Shown here piece by piece: positions 20,126 through 29,491 of a stretch of DNA of 64,000 nucleotides. The notes under the pieces are model-generated. The model did not search any database, was not told the DNA's origin, and saw only the letters and a list, made by a program, of their open reading frames with translations. Every line of letters begins with the position of its first letter. Position 1 is the stretch's first letter. Source of the DNA: Bacteroides sp. OM05-12 (lineage in GTDB: Bacteria > Bacteroidota > Bacteroidia > Bacteroidales > Bacteroidaceae); the NCBI RefSeq assembly GCF_003438995.1, contig NZ_QSUN01000018.1, positions 1-64,000 of the forward strand. Reading direction: 5' to 3'. The translations under genes and the position numbers were made by a program.

Positions 20126-21421
20126 TCAATATAGTTTATTAACCATCGCTCCAATATAATAGTGCAACAATATCTCGTTGTAATTATAACCTTGCTCACC
20201 CATCACAGCCGCACCGATCTGGCAAAGTCCGACACCATGCCCCCAGCCTGCACCATAGAAAATAAACTGATCGCCTTTTCTCTCTATTACAAAAGCCGAG
20301 CTATATAAATGAGATGTTGACAATATACGTCTTATCTCCAACTCCTTTCCGATAGTCAGTGTCCTCTTACTACCAACGATCTTCAGACGGACAAGTCTTC
20401 CTGATACTCCACGTTCTACCGGAATCAACTCTTCTACCGTTCCAAAATCAATGCCTGAACGCCGGTTAATCAGTTCGGACAATTCATCTTGCGTATATAC
20501 AACCTTCCAACGATAGAAATTTATGGTTTCCTGATCATAATTATTTAAAACCTGACGCAATATACGCTGATCCGTCGTATTACAGAAACTATCCGGAATA
20601 CTTTTTATCCATTTCTCTGCTTCCGTTTCAAGACGAAGATCCGGTAGCTCTGTACACTTCTTACTATCTCTTTGTCTGGACAAATAAGGATGTTTCTTGT
20701 CTTCCCAACAATATTGGAACTCTTCGAAGGCCCCTCCGCAGCATTTAGAGAAACGTGCATCGCAAATTTCACCTTCATACATCAATACCTCCCCTGCCGT
20801 TTCCGTCACAGCTTGTGTTACCGTAGGTCTGGAAGCACGTGTTATGCCCTGATACCGTTGGCAATGATCATCCGCACAAACATCAAAAAGCAAATGATCG
20901 TCCGTATCATACCATTTTATCAGTTGGGAATCCTGAATAGCGAACTGAGGTTTCTCCGATTTACCGACCAATACTCCATTGACAGATTTCAGCTTATTCA
21001 TTAACCAGCTTCTGGATATAACGGCATGAGCTTTAAGTAACTCCAAAGAAGCAGAGGCACTCATCTCGGAAGAAATAACACTTATCAGATACGTCTCAAG
21101 CGGAACAAGATTGATTACTAACAACTTCCCATTTTCCACTATAAACTTCAGAGCACCCTGAAACGATTGGTTCTCTCTTCGCTCCCAATGAAAACCTATA
21201 CCGATACTCACTTCATACAACTCGAAAAAGCTCTCCGTAAACCCGGATGGTTCAAATAAAAGTTCAGAATAATATTTGTCTTTCCATTTTATGCCTTCCG
21301 AAGAATAAGTAACCAATTGCTCACCTGTGAAACAAGCTTCTCCAAACAAATAATCACCATGGAAGCAAAAACGAATCTCTTGTCCGGACATGATACCTAC
21401 ACGTACTTTCGGCTCTTTCAT
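20126..21421 (-). CDS. SpoIID/LytB domain protein
   Basis: SpoIID-family proteins are lytic transglycosylases that act on denuded glycan strands. The core ISSEMSASASLELLKAHAV near residues 115-133 and the C-terminal GAGWGHGVGLCQIGA near 400 are diagnostic. A cysteine-rich insert (VCADDHCQRYQG, CGGAFEEFQ) fills the middle. No signal peptide is visible at the N-terminus MKEPKVRVGIM, so its location is uncertain. It overlaps the upstream DUF4922 gene by 4 bp and precedes ampG by 6 bp, which places glycan cleavage directly next to import of the products. Confidence 0.88.
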   Translation of the reverse strand: MKEPKVRVGIMSGQEIRFCFHGDYLFGEACFTGEQLVTYSSEGIKWKDKYYSELLFEPSGFTESFFELYEVSIGIGFHWERRENQSFQGALKFIVENGKLLVINLVPLETYLISVISSEMSASASLELLKAHAVISRSWLMNKLKSVNGVLVGKSEKPQFAIQDSQLIKWYDTDDHLLFDVCADDHCQRYQGITRASRPTVTQAVTETAGEVLMYEGEICDARFSKCCGGAFEEFQYCWEDKKHPYLSRQRDSKKCTELPDLRLETEAEKWIKSIPDSFCNTTDQRILRQVLNNYDQETINFYRWKVVYTQDELSELINRRSGIDFGTVEELIPVERGVSGRLVRLKIVGSKRTLTIGKELEIRRILSTSHLYSSAFVIERKGDQFIFYGAGWGHGVGLCQIGAAVMGEQGYNYNEILLHYYIGAMVNKLY

Positions 21422-22359
21422 AATTCTCTCTTTAAACGCATAGACAGTTTATCCATATCATTAAGTCTCACCTCCCGAAAAACGGTGCTAACATCCTCTT
21501 TTGTTATCTTCTCAAAATCTTTCTCCAAAGGGATAATCAATACCCCTCCCATATCCACTGCACCCGGACTGAGCAATAAATTTCCGTCTCCTTCTATCGA
21601 ATAACAAGCCGGGCGATGTTTCTCACGCAAAAACAAACAAACGATCCATTTATCCTCTTCACGCCAAGTCAACACATTAAACATCGGTTCCTCTTCGCCT
21701 GCCTTTACTTCCAGCATTTCATAGACACTCTTAAACAATTCCGCTGCATCTGTTTTATGTTCCGATTCTATTATCAGCACACTCCGAAGATAATTCTTCA
21801 ATGTATAAAGTTTTAAGCCTGTACGCTCCCAAAGCAACTCTTTATCTATGGACTTCCATTCTTTTTCTATCGGAAGAAAACCTTTATTGCCTGCTTGAAA
21901 GTGAGCATGATCCGGTGCCGAAGCACCACACCTCGGACCATTATAAAAGATTACATACTTATCTAATGCCGTTGCCATATCAAGCATATCCTCAAAACGA
22001 GTGGAAAGGGATTGTGGCAGATGCTTCAACAAAGGTATCGTAAAATGTTCCGGAAATATAGGAAAGGGATTAACTAATACCTGATAATCATCTCCAAAAG
22101 GCAATCCTCTTTGTTCCTCAGGCAGATTAGCAGGACATAGAAAGCATTTCCGTTCCTTCAGAGACTTATTATCTGTTTTTGCTGCCGATGAAACAAGACG
22201 TGCTGGATTAAACTGAAGATGAATCTCAAAATCGTCATATTGAAATCGCTTAGTTTTAATTCTCCCCAATGCAAGATAATTTTCTCGCGCCAGTTGCCAA
22301 TTTTCTAATTGCACTTTAAACAGTTCCTGTACCTGTTCTGATGTTACCAACCTTTTCAT
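21418..22359 (-). CDS. DUF4922 protein, possible nucleotidyltransferase of the HIT/GalT type
   Basis: A 313-residue cytoplasmic protein. Two features recall the histidine-triad/GalT/Ap4A phosphorylase fold: CFLCPANLPEEQRGLPF near residues 90-107 and the histidine-containing APDHAHFQAGNKGFLP near 165. The catalytic HxHxH is only partial (HAHFQ), so the activity is unclear. It overlaps both neighbours by ATGA, inside the muropeptide-recycling operon. The association suggests a sugar-phosphate or nucleotide-sugar step, by inference. Confidence 0.75.
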   Translation of the reverse strand: MKRLVTSEQVQELFKVQLENWQLARENYLALGRIKTKRFQYDDFEIHLQFNPARLVSSAAKTDNKSLKERKCFLCPANLPEEQRGLPFGDDYQVLVNPFPIFPEHFTIPLLKHLPQSLSTRFEDMLDMATALDKYVIFYNGPRCGASAPDHAHFQAGNKGFLPIEKEWKSIDKELLWERTGLKLYTLKNYLRSVLIIESEHKTDAAELFKSVYEMLEVKAGEEEPMFNVLTWREEDKWIVCLFLREKHRPACYSIEGDGNLLLSPGAVDMGGVLIIPLEKDFEKITKEDVSTVFREVRLNDMDKLSMRLKREL

Positions 22360-23816
22360 TGCTTTTTATTTAATGCGATACGTGCCTGAAGTTCCCAAGT
22401 ACGGATGCGGTCTTTATAAGTATTATGTGCATTCATCTTCGTCACATCAAGCGAAGCATCCGAATTATCTTCCCAACGCCGACAAAGATATACCACATCA
22501 TAAACACGTCCTATCCGGTATTCACGTGAGATATTTAATCCTAACGCATAATCTTCTCCATAACTGGTATTAGGTACTTTCACTTCACGCAGCACGGGGG
22601 TATAAAAGGCACGGGGAGCACCTAAACCATTAATACGTAGTGCGTTATTTCTCCCATTGTCCGACGTCCATTCCTTATGGTCTATAACACCCGGAGCAAT
22701 CATATTCATATTAAAATCCGTCATCATGTAAGTACCGACTACCATCGCACAGTTTTGTTCATAAAAAGCATCTACCATGGTTTGCAAGGTATGCTTGTCC
22801 TTATACACATCGTCACTATCTAATTGTACGGCAAACTTTCCACACTTCGGATGGTTTACTCCTTCATTCCAGCAACCGCCGATACCCAAATCATAGCGAG
22901 AGGGAATAATATGAATCAATCTTTCGTCGGCACTATATTTCCCGATAACCTTGCTCGTTCCATCCGTTGAATGATTATCAATAATAATCAGATTGAACTT
23001 AAAATCAGTATCCTGACACAGCACCGAACGAATAGCATCTTCTATGGTACGGATACGGTTACGGACAGGAATGATGACAGATGCTTCATATTCAAACTCT
23101 CCTTCATTAAATACCACGTCCTTAAATTCCGGTTTCAAGTATCCGCCAATCCTCTTCAGATGTTCCGTACAAGCACTCTCCATTTCAATTTGTACCTGAC
23201 GGTTCTTCGGGTCTACATAATCGAATATCTTTTCACCACTCTTACGTGCATCATGTTCTACCTCCGAATAAAGATATTCATTAATATGCACTAACTCACC
23301 CAAACAGGAAACACGTAAACGTAAATCATACAGACCTGCAAACCGATAATCTTTATCCATTTCGTCAACGGCTTTTCTCAACAAGTCCGCCCGATACAAC
23401 AAGACAGAACCAAAGTCAAAATCATCACGCAGACTACCCGGTTGATAATCAATCACCGGACATATAGAGGAGTTACCTTTCACCACTTGATAATGATCCG
23501 CATAAAGCATTGCCGCCTGGGTATCATGCGCTATACGTAGCATACGCTCTAAAGCATATTCACCCAATTGCAAAACAGTATATTTGGTATAAACCAGTGA
23601 ATATTCACTATCCGAATGAGACGCAATTCCTTTCATCGTGCTTGTACCGTTCAAAGAGTCTGCCGGAAGTAACTCACAGCCGTCAACCGATTCAATATGT
23701 CGGTCAGACAACAAATAAATCTTATTCACCAAGCCGGTTTCTTGTAGTCCCTTTACAGTTTCGACAACCTGCTCTTTATCTTTAAAAGGAATAAAACAAT
23801 TGATTATTGCTTTCAT
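22356..23816 (-). CDS. Family 2 glycosyltransferase, first gene of the recycling operon
   Basis: A GT-A fold glycosyltransferase domain occupies about residues 245-480: EASVIIPVRNRIRTIEDAI, then DNHSTDGTSK, and the DXD-type VQLDSDD near residue 335. The N-terminal 240 residues form a second, degenerate nucleotide-sugar-transferase-like domain (INCFIPFKDKEQVVETV, LLYRADLL). The donor and acceptor are unknown. Its start at 23816 heads the six-gene minus-strand operon ending in murQ, and every junction in that operon either overlaps by 4 bp or is no more than 6 bp. Confidence 0.82.
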   Translation of the reverse strand: MKAIINCFIPFKDKEQVVETVKGLQETGLVNKIYLLSDRHIESVDGCELLPADSLNGTSTMKGIASHSDSEYSLVYTKYTVLQLGEYALERMLRIAHDTQAAMLYADHYQVVKGNSSICPVIDYQPGSLRDDFDFGSVLLYRADLLRKAVDEMDKDYRFAGLYDLRLRVSCLGELVHINEYLYSEVEHDARKSGEKIFDYVDPKNRQVQIEMESACTEHLKRIGGYLKPEFKDVVFNEGEFEYEASVIIPVRNRIRTIEDAIRSVLCQDTDFKFNLIIIDNHSTDGTSKVIGKYSADERLIHIIPSRYDLGIGGCWNEGVNHPKCGKFAVQLDSDDVYKDKHTLQTMVDAFYEQNCAMVVGTYMMTDFNMNMIAPGVIDHKEWTSDNGRNNALRINGLGAPRAFYTPVLREVKVPNTSYGEDYALGLNISREYRIGRVYDVVYLCRRWEDNSDASLDVTKMNAHNTYKDRIRTWELQARIALNKKQ

Positions 23817-23865
23817 CTTATTTGTTCGTTTTACTAGGTTCAGCCAATACGAGCGAAAGGCTCAA

Positions 23866-23895
23866 CAAATATAAAACAAACTTAGCTAAATCAAA
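23866..23895 (-). promoter_or_regulatory. Predicted promoter of the peptidoglycan-recycling operon
   Basis: On the minus strand a TTTG at 23892-23895 is followed after 18 nt by TATATTTG at 23866-23873. This matches the Bacteroidota -33/-7 arrangement. The start codon is 50 bp downstream. Confidence 0.6.
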
Positions 23896-24140
23896 AAGAA
23901 TTATCGACTTACTTACCTAGCCTATCGGTTTACAGGAAATAGCTCTAAATAAAACGTACCATACCTATATATAATCTATATACTATTAACTTATATTTTA
24001 TACCCCCTACTAAATTTTTGTCGCGGAGCTCATTACCAACACTTTATCTTTCAAAAAGCCTCAAATAAGAAAACTTGTGACATCAATCGCCCTTATGTGT
24101 GCTGAAAATTTGTCGCGCTTTTTGCACGACTCATAAAAAT

Positions 24141-24196
24141 GCACTACGTCTTCATACTCGACGCACTACATCTTTCTTACGAATGCACTACGTCTT
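24141..24196. repeat. Three GCACTACRTCTT repeats with a 22-bp period
   Basis: The 12-bp core occurs at 24141, 24163 and 24185, exactly 22 bp apart, inside the 486-bp non-coding gap between the symporter's 3' end and the start of the recycling operon. The remainder of the gap (23817-24302) is AT-rich and shows no gene. Confidence 0.65.
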
Positions 24197-24302
24197 TCGG
24201 CAACTTCGTCAGGGAGAGTCCGGTTAGACATCAAAGAGAAAATTACAATACACAGGGAGAACGCACCTAACAGTCCCGATGCTGAAACAAGAACTATAAG
24301 CC

Positions 24303-25751
24303 TTATTTCTTTCTAATCAGAAGACAGGCTCCGAGATAAGTAAACAAAGCATTAAATATGAGAAGTTCATAGCTGAAAGAATAACCGTTAAACCATTCTT
24401 CCGAGTTCTTTTGCAGAATAAAACATAATATCGGAGAAAGAATAGCGACTAACGGAATATAGCGGTCATACACTTGTTTCTTAGTAAAGATGCCAAAAGC
24501 AAACAAGCCAAGTATAGGTCCATAGGTATAACTTGCTAAAGTATAAACCGCATCAATAACACTTGTATTGTTCAATAAATTAAAAATCAGGATTGTCACA
24601 GCCATTACCACCGACATTCCTATATGCACCAGTTTACGCACTCTAGCCACTCCATTCTCATCTTTCTTCTTGGTCGTTTCCAGGATATCCACGGTAAATG
24701 AAGTTGTAAGTGCCGTCAATGCCGATCCCGCGGCAGAATAGGCAGAAGACACCAATCCCAGCACAAAAAGAATGCCGACAATTACAGGCAAATAACCTTG
24801 CGTGGCGATCATCGGGAATAGTTCATCGCTCTTTTCCGGCAACTGTATACCTCTCTGTGCAGCATAAAAATACAGAAGTGCGCCTAGCATCAAAAACAGC
24901 CCTATTACAAAAAACTGCGAGACAATACTCACAACCATATTCTTCTGCGAGTCTTTAAAGTTCTTACAGCTAAGATTACGTTGCATCATATCCTGATCCA
25001 ATCCTGTCATAGCTATCATCGTAAAAATACCTGCCATGAACTGTTTGAAGAAAAAGCGCTTATCATTGACATCATCAAAGAAAAACACTCTCATATACCC
25101 ACTTTCACGAATGGAATGGAACATATCCGCAAAGCCCAAGTCCATATCAGACACGATATAATAAATACAAAGTATAAGGGATGAAACCAGACAAAAGGTT
25201 TTCAAGGAATCTGTCCATATCAACGTTTTAACTCCTCCTTTAAAGGTATAAAGCCATACTAATGCTATCGAAAACACGATATTCAGTATAAAAGGAAGAT
25301 GCAAAGGGGTAAAAACCAGTAATTGCAATACAGCACAAACAAGAAACAGACGAACGGAAGCACCTAGCATTTTGGAGATAAAGAAAAACCAGGCACCCGT
25401 TTTATAAGTAGAAGCACCAAAACGACTTTCCAAATATTCGTAGATAGATACCAGATTCATCTTATAGAATAGTGGGGTCAGTAGGAAGGCGATAATAAAC
25501 TGCCCGGCCATAAAACCCAGCATCATTTGAAGATAAGAGAAGTTACTGGCTCCCACCATGCCGGGGACGGAAACAAAAGTTACTCCAGAGATACTGGAGC
25601 CTATCATGGCAAAGGCAACAAGATACCATGCCGACTTTCTATTCCCTACAAAAAAGCCTTGGTTGTCTGCTTTTCTACCCGCAAAATAAGAGATAAGGAA
25701 GAGAATAACGAAATAAAAAAAGATTGTAGATAAAACCAATACAGGACTCAT
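24303..25751 (-). CDS. Sodium:solute symporter family protein
   Basis: Predicted inner-membrane secondary transporter of the SSS family, 482 residues and about 13 helices. Characteristic features are GRKADNQGFFVGNR after helix 1, the sodium-site region AMIGSSISGVTFVSVPG near residues 48-64, TFKGGVKTLIWTDSLKTF, and GLVSSAYSAAGSALTALTTS near 334. Sialic acid, other sugars or amino acids are possible substrates; the sequence does not decide. It is separated from gldN by 69 bp and from the recycling operon by 486 bp, so it is probably an independent unit. Confidence 0.88.
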   Translation of the reverse strand: MSPVLVLSTIFFYFVILFLISYFAGRKADNQGFFVGNRKSAWYLVAFAMIGSSISGVTFVSVPGMVGASNFSYLQMMLGFMAGQFIIAFLLTPLFYKMNLVSIYEYLESRFGASTYKTGAWFFFISKMLGASVRLFLVCAVLQLLVFTPLHLPFILNIVFSIALVWLYTFKGGVKTLIWTDSLKTFCLVSSLILCIYYIVSDMDLGFADMFHSIRESGYMRVFFFDDVNDKRFFFKQFMAGIFTMIAMTGLDQDMMQRNLSCKNFKDSQKNMVVSIVSQFFVIGLFLMLGALLYFYAAQRGIQLPEKSDELFPMIATQGYLPVIVGILFVLGLVSSAYSAAGSALTALTTSFTVDILETTKKKDENGVARVRKLVHIGMSVVMAVTILIFNLLNNTSVIDAVYTLASYTYGPILGLFAFGIFTKKQVYDRYIPLVAILSPILCFILQKNSEEWFNGYSFSYELLIFNALFTYLGACLLIRKK

Positions 25752-25820
25752 AAGTTCATTTTGTTTTTATCTACAATCCGTTAATCATTAAATACCCAAA
25801 GGTAAAACCTATTTCCTGAA

Positions 25821-26930
25821 CTATCTTCTTTGGCGTCTCACAGAAACTCTCGGACCGGAAGAAGACGAGGAAGATTTAGAAGCCTTAGAAGATTCTTTCT
25901 TTACTTTCTCTTGCTTAGTAGAGGTAGATGAAGCAGCGGCATTATCCGTTCCTTTCTTCTTTGAATTTCTACCCACAGAAGCGACCTTATCCCGGGATTT
26001 ACCAGTGCTCTCTTTCGCCAAAGCTACGCTATCAACAGGTTCAACAGGCTTAATCCGGGTAGATTCCCACAAGTTATCATTGAACGCTTTCAGCTGCCCT
26101 TCTATGCGTTTTTGTTCCTTTACAAGGGCACTGTCCGTAGGGCAATACTGGCTCAATGTCTGATTAAGCATATTGGTTGTCTTATAAATCTCCCCTTTGT
26201 ACATCCTTGCTGTGAAATAATCATCTACATTCAGGTTCGAAGTATTGTTCAAATCACTGGTCATAACAGGCACTTGGCTCAAATAAGGGCTTATATCATT
26301 AAAATCCAACCAAAACATCGGTGATTTAACCTCTTCCGTAGAAAAGTCTCCCGTACGATGAAGCACCGGACAAATAGCAACGACTTTAGCATTCATAGTT
26401 GAAGAACGCTGATCGAAATACCAATTCTCTTTTATAAAATAGCTCAATACTTCCGATGAAGGTATATCACTATTATCTATCCGAAGTAAAGTGTCTCTCT
26501 TCTCAATCTGTTCTTCATAATAAATATGGAAACGATCCAATAAATCCCTGAAATTAATTCGATTTTCGGCAGTCAGAGACTCAGTACCATCCAATCTGTA
26601 TTCATACGCCGGGATCTTGCCTTCCGCCATCAACTTAAAGATGAAAGTGAACAAGTTCATTCTATTCCCTATCGGTTCTACAGGAAAATACAATGCCGCA
26701 TTTTTCTCGTCTTTTAAATTTAGCGTACGATATATTTCACGTTTCCAGATAACCTCTTCAGGCATCGGCACTTGTCCTGTATATTGCGCTTTGGCCCTCA
26801 CTGAAAGTTCAGGTGCCGATTGCGACTCTTTCTTTTCTTGTTGTGCCCTACGCAATGGCGGCTGTGCCATTATTTGCTGTACAGCAAAAAGAGAACAAAG
26901 AAATGTTACTATACAAATAAAGCGTTTCAT
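25821..26930 (-). CDS. gldN: T9SS component GldN/PorN
   Basis: Periplasmic partner of the T9SS ring; in studied species PorN associates with PorK under the outer membrane. A signal peptide is cleaved near residue 22 (QQIMAQ). The GldN domain spans about residues 50-270, with EVIWKREIYRTLNL and KENWYFDQRSSTMNAKVVAI. The last 75 residues are a Lys/Ser-rich basic tail ending in RVSVRRQRR. It is the last gene of porP-gldK-gldL-gldM-gldN, with gaps of at most 30 bp between genes. Confidence 0.92.
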   Translation of the reverse strand: MKRFICIVTFLCSLFAVQQIMAQPPLRRAQQEKKESQSAPELSVRAKAQYTGQVPMPEEVIWKREIYRTLNLKDEKNAALYFPVEPIGNRMNLFTFIFKLMAEGKIPAYEYRLDGTESLTAENRINFRDLLDRFHIYYEEQIEKRDTLLRIDNSDIPSSEVLSYFIKENWYFDQRSSTMNAKVVAICPVLHRTGDFSTEEVKSPMFWLDFNDISPYLSQVPVMTSDLNNTSNLNVDDYFTARMYKGEIYKTTNMLNQTLSQYCPTDSALVKEQKRIEGQLKAFNDNLWESTRIKPVEPVDSVALAKESTGKSRDKVASVGRNSKKKGTDNAAASSTSTKQEKVKKESSKASKSSSSSSGPRVSVRRQRR

Positions 26931-26943
26931 ATCTTGTTATATT

Positions 26944-28518
26944 TTAATTTACAATTACTTCAAGCGATGTTGGCAATAAACGTTCCACTCCATCAGGTCC
27001 TACCGCTTTTACACGAGAAATATAAAAACGTTTACCTCTTGACAGACGGCGGAATAAATCACGTTGACGGTTAGAGAATTTACTTCCGTCTGAAATCTCA
27101 GGAACCGCATTTCCCATATTATCAAAAAAGACAGTCTCGAAGCTCAATACATTAAACTTAATGTTCAGTAACCCGTCGTCAATGGCTGCAATAATTCCCT
27201 CAGTACCCATTAACTGAGCTTTCGAAAATCCTGTCCCTCCACGATATCTCTGCGGATTGCCCTTGTCATCCTTATATTCTATGAAAGGAGTCGGGTTCGG
27301 CAATTGCCTTACACGGAAAGCATATTGTCCCATCACCTGATTTCTACCTTCCAAATTGGCACTAACCGTAATTACCGCATCTTCGCCAACTTTAGACGGA
27401 TGAGCGATAAATCCCCCTTCAACACTCTTTAATGTTCCATTGCCATTCGATATAGTAGCCTGTATCTTTTGATTCGGCACACCCGGAACGGATATACTTA
27501 TCGGATTGTCATAACCGGCATAAAGCACATTCATCATCGTAGCCGAGACTGTTGCCGAGGGTTCTACGACAGTATATTTCTGTGAAAAGTCCCTTCTAAG
27601 TACGCTCCCATCCCCCTGATTCAACTCCAAATAGCCGGCTAAAGTAAACTCACCTGTGCTGTTGCAAATCGTTTCATAAAGTCCGTTACTCTCCTGAGGT
27701 AATTCTTTATCACCTATAAATATAGAAGGACGCTGGGTAGAGTCGACAGCTGCAAGAATGATATTTGCACTGAATTTACCACCACGCACAATATTCTGTG
27801 AGTTCGGTATGACATAGGCATTTACCTGATTCACACGCAAATCACCCACATCAATATTCTTCACTAATGTATGAAGCACTTCACCCTCAGCATACCGGAT
27901 ATCATTCTGCAACTTAGTCAACAGTGTAACCGCTGCCGCAACAGGTGTATTCTCAAATATATATTCTTGCCAATTCTTACCCAAAGCGGATGACTTCTTA
28001 GGAACCTCCGTACTTAAATTATCGCTGATAATCGTTCTCTGAAGTGAATCCGTTATCATGGACAATATTTCTTTCTTATATTCATTAATACTATTGAAAA
28101 GCTTATTACCCTGTCCGGTCCGGGGAGAAAGCATGATATAAGATGCAGCCTCAAGATTTTCCTTGTTGGATATATTCTTCACATCACCTTTTTTACCGTC
28201 CGATTCTTTCACTATACGTACTTTAAGTTCATCCACATAGTCATATAAAGAATCAGATATACGCTTAACGTGTTGAGCTTTATCATACCAAGCCTTTACT
28301 TTTTCCGGATTCTTCTCCATATAATAAGAAAAGTCATCATATAAAGACTGATTCTGTGTCGTTGAATTCGAGGTAGAACGATTTAAGCTCTCATCTACCA
28401 ACGAAAAGCCATTAAGCACATCCGAGGAAACATTCAGGGCAAGCATAGCCATTAAGACGATATACATCAAGTTTATCATCTTCTGCCTTGGGGTTTCCGG
28501 TCCGTTTGATGTTGCCAT
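26944..28518 (-). CDS. gldM: T9SS motor component GldM/PorM
   Basis: Inner-membrane protein with a large periplasmic arm that forms the T9SS proton-driven motor with GldL. The N-terminus has the family pattern PRQKMINLMYIVLMAMLALN, a single membrane helix. The periplasmic part (about residues 40-524) contains an N-terminal helical domain and Ig-like domains. Its length of 524 matches PorM. It lies 13 bp upstream of gldN and 30 bp downstream of gldL. Confidence 0.94.
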   Translation of the reverse strand: MATSNGPETPRQKMINLMYIVLMAMLALNVSSDVLNGFSLVDESLNRSTSNSTTQNQSLYDDFSYYMEKNPEKVKAWYDKAQHVKRISDSLYDYVDELKVRIVKESDGKKGDVKNISNKENLEAASYIMLSPRTGQGNKLFNSINEYKKEILSMITDSLQRTIISDNLSTEVPKKSSALGKNWQEYIFENTPVAAAVTLLTKLQNDIRYAEGEVLHTLVKNIDVGDLRVNQVNAYVIPNSQNIVRGGKFSANIILAAVDSTQRPSIFIGDKELPQESNGLYETICNSTGEFTLAGYLELNQGDGSVLRRDFSQKYTVVEPSATVSATMMNVLYAGYDNPISISVPGVPNQKIQATISNGNGTLKSVEGGFIAHPSKVGEDAVITVSANLEGRNQVMGQYAFRVRQLPNPTPFIEYKDDKGNPQRYRGGTGFSKAQLMGTEGIIAAIDDGLLNIKFNVLSFETVFFDNMGNAVPEISDGSKFSNRQRDLFRRLSRGKRFYISRVKAVGPDGVERLLPTSLEVIVN

Positions 28519-28548
28519 TGTTCTTTATTAATTTATATTTTAAACAAA

Positions 28549-29478
28549 TCAGACATTATCTGTCCCGTTTACTTTCATATTTACTGTCATAGCTTCCAGC
28601 ATACGTGCATATACCTTATTCAGTTCATCGATTTGAGAAGCCATCTTTTTACTTTGTTCATTAATCTCATCCAAAGTTCCTAATTGTGAACTAATGCTAC
28701 GCAATTGTATTTCATAAATCGCATTGATCCCATTAAGGTTCTTATTCAATATATTTATCTGTTCCGCATCTTGTCCCATAGATTTCGTTTGGTCAACAAA
28801 ACGGGTCAAAGCATCTGTCATTTCTTTCAATTGATCCAAATAAGCCTTTGTTGCTTCCTCCATTTCCGGACTTACTTCTACTCCCGGAGTTACCGGAGCG
28901 ACACCGCCCGAACCTATTGATATAAAAGGAACACCACCTGCCATATTACCAGCCCCCGCAGGCATAGTACCTGTCGGTACTGCTCCGGCAGCCTCAGTAG
29001 CTTCCGTAACAACATTTGGCTGGGCACCTTGCACTACCGATTGAGGAACTTGGATATTTCCTCCCATTCCACCAATAAAGATGGCACCACCGCCTCCTCC
29101 GGTCTGTTGACCTTGCATGCCTTGAGCTTGCATTACGGTACTCATTGAGTCTTCGGATTCGTCAGCTGTTTCATCCTCTTTTTCTTTCTTTCCATAATCT
29201 GCACCCGCAATCTTTATATTCGGGAAAACGCTTTCCCACTTATATGATTTGAAAGGTCGGTCAAATGCAGAAATAAAAAACACTAAAACTTCCGTACCCA
29301 TACCGGCAAATAACATAAAGTTTGCTCCCGGCAAGTGAGTCAGCTTAAACAAAGCACCCAAAATTACGATAGCAGCACCCCAGCTATAGGCATAGTTCAA
29401 CATAACTTTACCTTGATAGCTCGCAAGAAAATCCTGCAACTTACGGGTCAATCCCCCTTTTTTATCTTTGTCTGTCAT
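28549..29478 (-). CDS. gldL: T9SS motor component GldL/PorL with a glycine-rich insert
   Basis: Inner-membrane partner of GldM. Two membrane helices lie at about 28-48 and 53-75 (YAYSWGAAIVILGALFKLTH, then LFAGMGTEVLVFFISAF). They include the glutamate in the second helix that is essential for proton flow in characterised homologues. The cytoplasmic part has a low-complexity Gly/Ala/Val/Pro-rich stretch at about residues 118-205, then a coiled coil from about 210 to 300. The insert is unusual in its composition. Confidence 0.92.
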   Translation of the reverse strand: MTDKDKKGGLTRKLQDFLASYQGKVMLNYAYSWGAAIVILGALFKLTHLPGANFMLFAGMGTEVLVFFISAFDRPFKSYKWESVFPNIKIAGADYGKKEKEDETADESEDSMSTVMQAQGMQGQQTGGGGGAIFIGGMGGNIQVPQSVVQGAQPNVVTEATEAAGAVPTGTMPAGAGNMAGGVPFISIGSGGVAPVTPGVEVSPEMEEATKAYLDQLKEMTDALTRFVDQTKSMGQDAEQINILNKNLNGINAIYEIQLRSISSQLGTLDEINEQSKKMASQIDELNKVYARMLEAMTVNMKVNGTDNV

Positions 29479-29491
29479 ATCTTATATATCT

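Noticed and set aside
23855..23873. GGCTCAACAAATATA near the recycling promoter as a sixth cargo operator
   Set aside because: Only TTGAGC matches; the ARCAAA half-site and the 21-nt spacing are absent.
24141..24196. Possible CRISPR array at the three 22-bp period repeats (also 227-282)
   Set aside because: The repeat cores are only 12 bp and the spacers 10 bp, with three copies and no cas genes. This is not CRISPR geometry.
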